This document shows positions 16,273 through 22,915 of a stretch of 50,619 nucleotides of DNA, one piece after another; the stretch's first letter is position 1; every line of letters starts with the position of its first letter. This DNA comes from UBA4874 sp002399435. GTDB taxonomy: Bacteria > Bacillota > Clostridia > Caldicoprobacterales > DTU083. Location: positions 1-50,619 of the forward strand of contig DAISGI010000017.1 of the NCBI GenBank assembly GCA_036823195.1, written 5' to 3'. Below the pieces are notes generated by a model. That model had not been told where the DNA came from and did not search any database. It saw only the letters and a program-made list of their open reading frames with translations. The position numbers were made by a program, and so were the translations under genes.

Positions 16273-17076
16273 TCATCCTCCCTGTAATGTAACTTTTTTG
16301 GATGCCCTGCTCATCAGGATCACTCCCGTGCCAACCAGCACCACAAGCCAGAAGGCCTGCAGGGAAAGCGCACGGATTGCTTCGTTTCCTGAAATATCCC
16401 CGCTGTAGATCCTTAGAGGCACATTCTGCATGGCTGCAAAAGGAAGGATTTCCAGGACTCCCTGTAACCCTTTGGGGAAAAATGGTATTGGCAGAATGGA
16501 ACCGGACAGGATTTCCAACGCAGACAATGCCACCATACGGATTCCTGCCGGCGATATTGTAAAGAATGTCAGACTGTAAATCAGCATGGTAAATGCCACC
16601 GTGACGAAGAGTCCCAATACCATCCCCAGCAGGAACAACATACCGGCGGCAGGGCTTGGCGGAAGGGCAATCCCATAAGGCGAAGGCAGAAACGCGGCCA
16701 TCAGCAAAATCGGAAAACAACGCAGCACAGCTCTTGAGAGCCGATATGCCAGGGATCGGACAAACAGCATCCGGTAAAGGCCGATGGGCCTGCACAGTTC
16801 ATAGACGATATTTCCGCTTTGAATGCTCGCAAAGATTTCATTTTCCATCACCCATCCCATAAAAAGCGCCAAAAAAGCCTGCTGAAGCCATATATATGCA
16901 CTGGTGGATTCCAGACTCATCGGAAACGCCAAAGGGTCGGCCCGGTAAAAGGCGCGGAACATCAGAATCTCCAGGCCTCCCCAAAAAGCCTGTGTAGCAA
17001 TGCCCGCAAGGGCTGCCGCCCGGTATTGGAGCCCCATGGAAAACCGGAGCCGGAAAAAGGAAAAATATTTTTTCAT
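16273..17076 (-). CDS. ABC-2 type transporter permease, first subunit
   Basis: A 267-residue polytopic membrane protein starting MKKYFSFFRLRFSMGLQYR, with about six hydrophobic stretches (for example MLFLLGMVLGLFVTVAFTML). It resembles the first permease of the COG4586/4587/3694 export set. I chose ATG 17076 because GGGGAG lies about nine bases upstream; it starts 13 bases after the ATPase gene ends. Its stop codon overlaps the ribosome site of the next permease. Confidence 0.8.
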   Translation of the reverse strand: MKKYFSFFRLRFSMGLQYRAAALAGIATQAFWGGLEILMFRAFYRADPLAFPMSLESTSAYIWLQQAFLALFMGWVMENEIFASIQSGNIVYELCRPIGLYRMLFVRSLAYRLSRAVLRCFPILLMAAFLPSPYGIALPPSPAAGMLFLLGMVLGLFVTVAFTMLIYSLTFFTISPAGIRMVALSALEILSGSILPIPFFPKGLQGVLEILPFAAMQNVPLRIYSGDISGNEAIRALSLQAFWLVVLVGTGVILMSRASKKVTLQGG

Positions 17077-17089
17077 TCCATCTGCTCCC

Positions 17090-17878
17090 CTATATTCCGT
17101 AGTTACGGTAAAGATCCGCCATGGCCTGCTCCATGTTCCCATGGGATCCCGGAATGTCATCCAGGGTTCCATCCAGAAGAATCTTCCCTTTGCCGATCAA
17201 AATGATCCTTTTCGTCAGTGCTTCGATATCCTGCATATCATGTGTGGTCAGAATCACAGTGGTATGATGAAGCTGATTGCGTCTCAGAATGAACTTCCGG
17301 ACAGCCAGTTTCGAAACGGCATCCAGTCCAATGGTCGGTTCGTCCAGAAACAATATTCTCGGATTATGCAGAAGGGAAGCCGCAATTTCACACCGCATCC
17401 GCTGCCCCAGAGACAGCTGCCTTACAGGTGTTTTCAAAAGCTCCGACAGGTTCAACAGATCCGTAAGTTCTTCCAGATTTTCCTGATAGATGGCTTCCGG
17501 AACTCCATAGATATCCCTGAGAAGCTCATAGGAATCCATCACCGGGACATCCCACCACAATTGCGTGCGCTGCCCGAAAACAACCCCGATCTCCCGGACA
17601 TGGGAAATACGGTCCTGCCATGGAACCCGGCCATTGATGATGCAGCTTCCGCCGTCCGGGACAAGGATACCACTCAGGATCTTGATCGTAGAGGATTTCC
17701 CGGCGCCATTTGGCCCGATATATCCGACCATCTCCCCTTCCTGAATGGAAAAGGAGACGTCGTCCAGTGCCCTGATCTCTTCATAATCTTTATGAAAAAG
17801 CGAATGGAGTGCCTGCCCGAAACCGGCGCCGCGCCTGGCGACATAAAAGGTTTTACATAGATGCTGCACTTCAATCAT
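17090..17878 (-). CDS. ABC-2 type exporter ATP-binding protein
   Basis: A 262-residue ATPase: Walker A GPNGAGKSS, the Q-loop GVVFGQRTQLWWD, signature LSLGQRMRCEIA, Walker B PRILFLDEPTIGLD and the switch histidine in LTTHDMQD. The variant Q-loop (GQRTQLWWDVP) and the insert before Walker A are, as I recall, typical of the COG4586 exporter ATPases. I chose ATG 17878, after GGGGAGG. It is the first gene of a three-gene operon; substrate unknown. Confidence 0.88.
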   Translation of the reverse strand: MIEVQHLCKTFYVARRGAGFGQALHSLFHKDYEEIRALDDVSFSIQEGEMVGYIGPNGAGKSSTIKILSGILVPDGGSCIINGRVPWQDRISHVREIGVVFGQRTQLWWDVPVMDSYELLRDIYGVPEAIYQENLEELTDLLNLSELLKTPVRQLSLGQRMRCEIAASLLHNPRILFLDEPTIGLDAVSKLAVRKFILRRNQLHHTTVILTTHDMQDIEALTKRIILIGKGKILLDGTLDDIPGSHGNMEQAMADLYRNYGI

Positions 17879-18047
17879 GATTTTAGCCCTCCCCAAAAAC
17901 CTGTTAACCTGTTCCAATACAATACGAGTGTATAAATTTTTCATATTACGAAAAACGGATAAAAAAATGGAAAATGCAAAGGAAAAAGCCGGCTGCTCAT
18001 TCAACCGACTTCTATTAAATAACCAATCTTCTATTAAATAACCAATA

Positions 18048-18132
18048 TGGTGGAGGAGGGTGGATTCGAACCACCGAAAGCTCAGCTAACAGATTTACAG
18101 TCTGCCCCCTTTAGCCACTCGGGAACTCCTCC
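18048..18132 (-). tRNA. tRNA-Tyr (anticodon GTA)
   Basis: The minus strand gives an 85-nt class II tRNA. Acceptor GGAGGAG (18126-18132) pairs with CTCCTCC (18052-18058), the anticodon loop reads CTGTAAA (anticodon GTA), a long variable arm follows, and the T arm is GGTGG-TTCGAAT-CCACC. The 3' CCA is encoded (18048-18050). Confidence 0.97.
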
Positions 18133-18189
18133 GCAACAGTCCACCCTTCCTGCTTACTCGCAGCAGGGCCAACCTCTTGACAATATGTA

Positions 18190-18218
18190 ATTATAACGGA
18201 AGGCCGTCACAAAGTCAA
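18190..18218 (-). promoter_or_regulatory. Promoter of tRNA-Tyr
   Basis: Minus-strand -35 TTGACT (18213-18218), 17-base spacer, perfect -10 TATAAT (18190-18195), about 58 bases before the mature tRNA 5' end. Confidence 0.8.
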
Positions 18219-18247
18219 CCCAAAAATAATTTTTTTTGGATCCCCTG

Positions 18248-18277
18248 TTGATAAAAAGTGAGATGCGTGGATATAAT
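18248..18277 (+). promoter_or_regulatory. Promoter of murC
   Basis: Plus-strand -35 TTGATA (18248-18253), 18-base spacer, perfect -10 TATAAT (18272-18277), about 100 bases before the murC start. It is divergent from the tRNA-Tyr promoter, with about 30 bases between the two -35 boxes. Confidence 0.65.
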
Positions 18278-18380
18278 AGGTATTATGAATTCTAGGTGAA
18301 GTGTCATCATAAGAATTACCATTTTTTTCTGCCGTGGGAGCCGCTTCCGGCGGTATGGAAATACATGAGGAGTGGATGGA

Positions 18381-19772
18381 ATGGAAGATTACCATGTCAG
18401 GGACTTTTTGGGGAAACATATACATTTTATCGGTATTGGCGGAATCAGCATGAGCGGGCTGGCAGAAATACTGCATGAGAAAGGCTGCCATGTGTCCGGC
18501 TCGGACCTTCGGATGTCTCCCCTTACAAAGCGCCTTTCCAACAATGGCATTACTGTTTTCAAAGGACATGACGGCAAAAATATCGAAGGCGCTGATTTAA
18601 TTATATATACTGCAGCAATCCATGAAGACAATCCGGAGCTGACAGAAGCAAAAAAAAGGAACATACCCTGTATGGACCGGGCAACCCTGCTGGGGCAGAT
18701 CATGGAAACCTATCCATTTGCCATCGGTGTATCCGGCACCCATGGAAAAACGACGACGACCTCCATGCTATCCATGATTATGAACCGATCCGGCCTGGAT
18801 CCCACCATCCTGGTCGGAGGAGAACTGGATGAAATAGGCGGGAATGTACGGGCCGGCCACAGCAAATACTTTATTACCGAGGCCTGTGAATATGTGGACA
18901 GTTTCCTGAAATTTCATCCGGATATGGCATTGATTCTGAACATTGACCGGGATCATCTGGATTATTTCAGGGATATCGATCAGATTTACGATTCCTTTGT
19001 CAAATATGCCGCACTCGTCCCCAGCACAGGTTATGTCATCGGCTGCGGCGATGACCCTCTGGTGTCCAGATTAATGGATCAGGCAGACTGTCATACTGTT
19101 TCCTATGGAATCGATCATCCTGCCGACTGGAGCGCAAAGGAGATTTCCTATGATCAGAAGGGCTGTGCACGCTTCGTGGCTGTAAAAAATGGAAAGACAT
19201 TCGAAACCTTCGGATTGAAAGTGCCTGGCAGGCACAATATCTACAACGCTCTGGCTTCCATTGCCGCAGCAGATGTGATGGGCATCCCGGCGGACCGTAT
19301 CAAAAATGCCGTGTCCCTTTACCATGGTGCCCACAGAAGATTTGAAATCAAAGGAAAGACGGAAAACGGGGCAACCATTGTGGACGATTATGCGCATCAT
19401 CCCACGGAAATCAAAGCAACGATCCAGGCAGCCCTTCATTATCCCCATAATCGATTATGGTGCATCTTTCAGCCCCATACCTACACCAGAACGAAAAAGC
19501 TCTTCCGGGAATTTACAGAAGCCTTTCGGGGAGTGGATACCCTGATCCTTGCTGATATCTATGCTGCAAGGGAAAAGGATACCGGCGAGATCAGTTCCAG
19601 GATGCTGGCGGAAGCAATCTCCAAAAAAGGTCAGGACTGCACCTATCTTCCTGATTTTAAGGAAATTGAAGATACGATCCGGAAACACGCCCGGCCCGGT
19701 GATCTGATCCTTACCATGGGAGCCGGCGATATCAATCAGGTGGGGGACGATTTGAAAAGCAGTGAAAAATGA
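18381..19772 (+). CDS. murC: UDP-N-acetylmuramate--L-alanine ligase
   Basis: Cytosolic ATP-dependent ligase that adds L-alanine to UDP-MurNAc, the first amino acid of the peptidoglycan stem. The 463-residue protein opens with the nucleotide-sugar fold (HIHFIGIGGISMSGLAEIL), carries the ATP loop GVSGTHGKTTTTSML, the metal and substrate region ACEYVDSFLKFHP, and VDDYAHHPTEIKATI in the C-terminal domain. ATG 18381 is eight bases after AGGAG; a GTG nine bases upstream overlaps that site and is less likely. It is the first plus-strand gene of a small group, with its own promoter. Confidence 0.97.
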   Translation: MEDYHVRDFLGKHIHFIGIGGISMSGLAEILHEKGCHVSGSDLRMSPLTKRLSNNGITVFKGHDGKNIEGADLIIYTAAIHEDNPELTEAKKRNIPCMDRATLLGQIMETYPFAIGVSGTHGKTTTTSMLSMIMNRSGLDPTILVGGELDEIGGNVRAGHSKYFITEACEYVDSFLKFHPDMALILNIDRDHLDYFRDIDQIYDSFVKYAALVPSTGYVIGCGDDPLVSRLMDQADCHTVSYGIDHPADWSAKEISYDQKGCARFVAVKNGKTFETFGLKVPGRHNIYNALASIAAADVMGIPADRIKNAVSLYHGAHRRFEIKGKTENGATIVDDYAHHPTEIKATIQAALHYPHNRLWCIFQPHTYTRTKKLFREFTEAFRGVDTLILADIYAAREKDTGEISSRMLAEAISKKGQDCTYLPDFKEIEDTIRKHARPGDLILTMGAGDINQVGDDLKSSEK

Positions 19773-19844
19773 TTTGTCACCGTTTTCAAAGGCCCCACAT
19801 ACTATGGAATCGTAAATCAATATCACGGAAATGAGGTGCGATCC

Positions 19845-20003
19845 ATGGATGATGTGAAGGGATTTGGCAGCGACAATGGAAATGGAATTCTCGGCGGCTT
19901 CGGTGGTGGTGGAAGTATCCTTACAATAATTATTATATTGTTTGTAGTTATGCTGCTATTTGGAGGAGGAAGGGGTGGCGTACGCCCTTATGAAGAGGAG
20001 TAG
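19845..20003 (+). CDS. Tiny glycine-rich single-pass membrane protein
   Basis: A 52-residue protein with an acidic start (MDDVKGFGSDNGNG), a glycine run (GGFGGGGS), one hydrophobic span (ILTIIIILFVVMLLF) and a glycine-rich acidic tail (GGGRGGVRPYEEE). GAGGTG lies six bases before the ATG and a strong terminator follows at once. The composition recalls small glycine-rich YjcZ-type proteins found in spore formers, but the match is by character, not by a motif I can prove. Confidence 0.7.
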   Translation: MDDVKGFGSDNGNGILGGFGGGGSILTIIIILFVVMLLFGGGRGGVRPYEEE

Positions 20004-20017
20004 CATACCTGCAAACC

Positions 20018-20040
20018 AAGGGCTGTAAAAGCCCTTTTTT
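20018..20040 (+). terminator. Terminator after the glycine-rich small gene
   Basis: Perfect 6-bp stem AGGGCT/AGCCCT (20019-20024 with 20030-20035), five-base loop, followed by a run of T residues reaching about 20041. Confidence 0.88.
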
Positions 20041-20115
20041 TAAATCCTGTTTTTAAATTTTACCAGTTATATTTCCGTGCATTCTGCAAATGATATTTTC
20101 AGAGGAGGGATAAAT

Positions 20116-20607
20116 GTGAAAAACGTTATGTCTTTCTGCCTTGCTCTGTTGATATCACTGTTACCCGGACTAAGCCTGGCTCAGAGCGAAACCAATGAAG
20201 ATGTTGCTCCATTGATTGAGAAACTGTCCCGGGAAACCGGTTGAAAGGCACAGGATATCCTTTTGCTGGCCCGTGTCGTTTCAGGAGAAGCCAGAGGAGA
20301 AGACTACATCGGTAAAGTGGCGGTAGCTGCCGTTGTTTTGAACCGCATGAAGTCCCCGCGTTTTCCCAATACCCTTAAGGAGGTTATTTATCAGAATCAT
20401 GCATTTACCTGTATGGAGGATGGTCAGGTCCAACTGAAACCGGATCCGGAATCCTGTCAGGCTGCCTCCGATGCCATATTGGGAAACGATCCGACCGGAG
20501 GGTGTCTGTTTTATATGAACCCCAGAACAGCAACCTCCCGATGGATGGCTAAACGGATATCCGCGGATGCCGCAACGGTGATTGGGAACCATATTTTTGC
20601 CCGATAA
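20116..20607 (+). pseudogene. SleB-type cell wall hydrolase interrupted by an in-frame UGA
   Basis: A GTG at 20116 after GAGGAGGG begins a signal peptide (MKNVMSFCLALLISLLPG, then LSLAQS) and continues to codon 43, which is TGA (20242-20244). The same frame then runs on without interruption to 20607 and encodes a complete Hydrolase_2 (SleB) domain: ILLLARVVSGEARGE, VAVAAVVLNRMKSPRFP, and a C-terminal LFYMNP segment. These enzymes cut the spore cortex or cell wall. The codon before the break is glycine; a single TGG-to-TGA change would explain it. The domain could be translated from TTG 20263, but without a signal peptide and with no ribosome site. Read as a recent nonsense mutation unless UGA is read through. 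Confidence 0.8.
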
Positions 20608-20615
20608 AGCTAAAC

Positions 20616-20647
20616 AAAAAGCCGTATCCATGGATACGGCTTTTTTT
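20616..20647 (+). terminator. Terminator after the SleB-type gene
   Basis: A hairpin with complementary arms AAAAAGCCGTATCC and GGATACGGCTTTTT around a two-base centre. The T run (20641-20647) suits the plus strand and the A run (20616-20620) suits the minus strand, so it may act in both directions. It also lies downstream of the small minus-strand gene at 20703-20825. Confidence 0.9.
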
Positions 20648-20702
20648 ACAGGAAGTTCAAATGTATTCAAATATATTTCAAAAACCTGTTCCTGACATAG
20701 GC

Positions 20703-20825
20703 TTACAAGGAGTGGAGGAGCTCCATCAGGAGCAATGGCAGTATTGCCACAGCGACAAAACCAATTGACAGAAATGCTGCGGTAATCCCCCGGCCAACAT
20801 CAGACGACTTCAAAAATTTTTTCAT
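20703..20825 (-). CDS. 40-residue membrane protein
   Basis: An ATG at 20825 preceded by GGAGGAAG opens a 40-codon frame: a basic start (MKKFLKSSDVGRG), then one hydrophobic helix (ITAAFLSIGFVAVAILPLLL) and a short tail (MELLHSL). The strong ribosome site, the clean membrane helix and the bidirectional terminator downstream support a real gene. I do not recognise a family. Confidence 0.6.
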   Translation of the reverse strand: MKKFLKSSDVGRGITAAFLSIGFVAVAILPLLLMELLHSL

Positions 20826-20933
20826 GGCTGCTTCCTCCTGGTTCTCTTTTTCTTCTATAACTATGATACCCTATATTTGTTAAAAAAGTTTTACGGAATT
20901 TTTGTCTAATCAATAAAACCTTGTGACATCCTA

Positions 20934-20963
20934 TTCATAATCAGGGAATTCATAATCAGGGAA
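20934..20963. repeat. 15-bp perfect direct repeat
   Basis: ATTCATAATCAGGGA occurs twice in tandem (20934-20948 and 20949-20963), next to a T run that follows the mtaD end on the minus strand. The rest of 20826-21001 shows only AT-rich DNA and a weak imperfect stem just after the mtaD stop. Confidence 0.85.
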
Positions 20964-21001
20964 AAAAAGAGGAAAGGCTCCGCACCGGGAGTCTACAGCA
21001 G

Positions 21002-22366
21002 CTACAGCATCCGATGGGCGATTCTTTCCACCTCCCGGTATACCTTGTCCAGATCAATGGTGGTCAGATTCCGATCCTTCATTACCATCTGTCCGTCAAT
21101 CATCACGGTGTTCACATCTGCAGAATCCCCGCTGTATACCAGATGAACCACCGGATCCTCCCTTGGAAAGTAATGGGGCTTTTTAAAATCGATCAGCTGG
21201 ATATCCGCTTTCTTCCCGGGCTCCAGACTACCAATTTCCTTCTCCAGCATCAATGCCTTTGCGCCCTGGATGGTCGCCATTTCCATGGCTTTTTGGGCAG
21301 GCAGTGCTTTCGCGTCTCCACTGTGGCCCTTGGCAATCAGGGAAGCAAGGGACATTTCCTTCCATATGCTCAGATTGTTGTTGCTGGCGGCGCCGTCTGT
21401 CCCCAGTGCCACGGTCATCCCGCGGTCCAGAAAATCATCTACCGGCGCAAAGCCGCTTGCTAGCTTCATATTGCTGGAGGGGCAATGCACCACTTTCACC
21501 TGATGCGCATCCAGCAGATCCATATCCTCATGCGTCAGATGAACGCAATGGGCCGCCGTAACCGGAAGTTCCAACAAGCCCACGTCATGCAGGAGCTTCA
21601 CCGGTGTTTTGCCATATTCCCGGACACAGTCCGCCACTTCCTTTTCCGTCTCGCACAGGTGAATATGAATCCCAACTTGATATTTTTCTGCCAGCTGCCG
21701 GCAGGTTTTCAGATAATCCGGCGCACAGGTATACACTGCGTGCGGTGCAATCGTCATGTGAATCCGCCCCCGGGGATCCTTCTGCCACCCGTACAGGTCC
21801 TCCACTTCCCTGTGCCGCCGCTCGGTATCCTGATCCGGCCCGGAAAGGCCTCTGCCCAGCACTGCACGCATTCCACAGTCCGAAACGGCACGTGCAGTTT
21901 CAGACATGAAAAGATACATATCGGAAAAGGTCGTCACACCGGCAGATATCATCTCCGCCGCCCCCAGCAGGGACAGCCAGTAAGCATCGTCCGGCTGAAG
22001 CTGATCCTCAAGAGGCCAGATCCTTTTGGACAGCCATTCCCACAGGGAAAGATTGTCCGCATATCCACGGAACAAGGTCATGGAGACATGGCAATGGGCA
22101 TTTACAAAGCCGGGGAGAGCCAGCATCCCCCTGCCATCCAGCACCTCCGTATCGTCGCCTTCCGCCCTGTCGGCAGCTGTATCTGCAGCCTGCTGCTCTT
22201 TTGCCGGACCATCCGGACGTCGGGTTTCCGGACTGCCCGGCCGGGGTCCCACATATTCAATGGTATCGCCGCTGATCCGGATCTCACCGTCCTGATAACA
22301 GGAATTCTGCTGGTCCATTGTCAGGATATCCACATGTTCGATCCGTTTTTTCGTTTGATCCTTCAT
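21002..22366 (-). CDS. mtaD: 5-methylthioadenosine/S-adenosylhomocysteine deaminase
   Basis: Amidohydrolase that deaminates MTA or SAH, by-products of SAM use. The 454-residue protein shows the metal ligands of the family: HCHVS after FVNA, HIHLCET, HCVHLT and the aspartate in LGTDGAASNNN, plus the substrate loop MTLFRGYADNLSLWEWL. An unusual 20-residue alanine- and acid-rich stretch near residues 50-70 precedes the barrel and looks like a flexible insertion. The ATG follows GGAGG, the last unit of a three-copy 14-bp repeat (22373-22414). It links functionally to metK elsewhere in the window. Confidence 0.9.
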   Translation of the reverse strand: MKDQTKKRIEHVDILTMDQQNSCYQDGEIRISGDTIEYVGPRPGSPETRRPDGPAKEQQAADTAADRAEGDDTEVLDGRGMLALPGFVNAHCHVSMTLFRGYADNLSLWEWLSKRIWPLEDQLQPDDAYWLSLLGAAEMISAGVTTFSDMYLFMSETARAVSDCGMRAVLGRGLSGPDQDTERRHREVEDLYGWQKDPRGRIHMTIAPHAVYTCAPDYLKTCRQLAEKYQVGIHIHLCETEKEVADCVREYGKTPVKLLHDVGLLELPVTAAHCVHLTHEDMDLLDAHQVKVVHCPSSNMKLASGFAPVDDFLDRGMTVALGTDGAASNNNLSIWKEMSLASLIAKGHSGDAKALPAQKAMEMATIQGAKALMLEKEIGSLEPGKKADIQLIDFKKPHYFPREDPVVHLVYSGDSADVNTVMIDGQMVMKDRNLTTIDLDKVYREVERIAHRML

Positions 22367-22372
22367 TCGATT

Positions 22373-22414
22373 CCTCCGTTTGTTATCCTCGGTTTGTTGT
22401 CCTCCGTTTGCTGT
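22373..22414 (-). repeat. Three 14-bp repeats carrying ribosome-site sequences upstream of mtaD
   Basis: Units 22373-22386, 22387-22400 and 22401-22414 are copies of one 14-mer with one to three changes. Each reads AAACGGAGG or AAACCGAGG on the minus strand. The copy nearest the gene supplies the mtaD Shine-Dalgarno sequence; the others are displaced by 14 and 28 bases. Confidence 0.85.
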
Positions 22415-22497
22415 CCTTATCGGACTACTTCATTCATCTTCCTGTTCCTTTGCTTCCGCAGGGAACCTGCTGCCTTTTGGCTCGTATCCTGTGTTTT

Positions 22498-22526
22498 ATC
22501 TTATCACGAAGAGATTCGCTTCACAA
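22498..22526 (-). promoter_or_regulatory. Promoter of mtaD
   Basis: Minus-strand -35 TTGTGA (22521-22526), 17-base spacer, -10 TAAGAT (22498-22503), about 130 bases before the mtaD ATG. It is divergent from the mgtA leader promoter. Confidence 0.55.
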
Positions 22527-22581
22527 GATTTAATAGCAGGAATGGGAACGGAGGTCCGTATTTTGGCCGGATCACATTTCC

Positions 22582-22610
22582 TTGACCTCAGGCAAACTAT
22601 TCTATATAAT
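22582..22610 (+). promoter_or_regulatory. Promoter of the mgtA leader
   Basis: -35 TTGACC (22582-22587), 17-base spacer, perfect -10 TATAAT (22605-22610). Predicted start is near 22617, giving a leader of about 300 bases before mgtA. Confidence 0.85.
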
Positions 22611-22658
22611 GAGGGTGCAGGAAGTTCATGCTCAATTCAGATTAAAGGGAGTGAAACA

Positions 22659-22811
22659 ATGGACGGCAGTCCGGATGGTTTGTGCAATATCAATGGCTTG
22701 TACAATATTAATGATTTGTGCAATATCTTTTTCAACTTCAATGAAACTGCAAACCGATCTGTCGGTGGAAAATTCAGACTGTGGTTCATTGCACCTTCAT
22801 CTTTTTGTTGA
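22659..22811 (+). CDS. Upstream ORF / putative leader peptide of mgtA
   Basis: ATG 22659 lies seven bases after AGGGAG and opens a 50-codon frame ending at TGA 22811, 23 bases before the terminator stem. The peptide begins MDGSPDG and continues with a repeat, GLCNIN-GLYNIN-DLCNI, from three 18-base DNA units (about 22677-22724), then FFNFNE. Codons 1-3 overlap the GGACGGC sequence that repeats the terminator 3' arm. I recognise no protein family; a regulatory leader peptide is an inference from its place and design. Confidence 0.55.
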   Translation: MDGSPDGLCNINGLYNINDLCNIFFNFNETANRSVGGKFRLWFIAPSSFC

Positions 22812-22834
22812 TGACCACTGGGCCTGTTTATTGT

Positions 22835-22858
22835 GCCGTCTGATCGGACGGCCTTTTT
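22835..22858 (+). terminator. Attenuator-type terminator between leader ORF and mgtA
   Basis: GCCGTC (22835-22840) pairs with GACGGC (22847-22852), extended by a U-G pair, followed by five T residues (22854-22858). It lies downstream of a strong promoter and 58 bases before the mgtA start, so mgtA expression requires readthrough or antitermination unless another promoter exists. Confidence 0.8.
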
Positions 22859-22915
22859 ATTGCCGGTATTTTGCTCTCATTGGGGAATTCTACTGAATAG
22901 GAAGGAATGATTCCA

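Noticed and set aside
18001..18047. Tandem TTCTATTAAATAACCAAT repeat beside tRNA-Tyr as an attachment site
   Set aside because: Two copies of a 16-18 base AT-rich sequence are seen after the tRNA 3' end, but there is no integrase and no duplicated tRNA end, so it looks like a simple local duplication.
20242..20244. Selenocysteine at the in-frame UGA of the SleB-type gene
   Set aside because: The position is a linker between signal peptide and domain, not a redox site, and no SECIS-like hairpin is apparent just downstream. A nonsense change is simpler.
20934..20963. CRISPR array (also considered for the repeats at 22373-22414 and 22677-22724)
   Set aside because: The repeats are short, directly abutting and without unique spacers, and no cas genes are present.
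22617..22906. M-box (ykoK) magnesium riboswitch before mgtA
   Set aside because: I could not find the conserved M-box core segments; the leader is instead an ORF plus a terminator. A divergent form cannot be excluded by eye.
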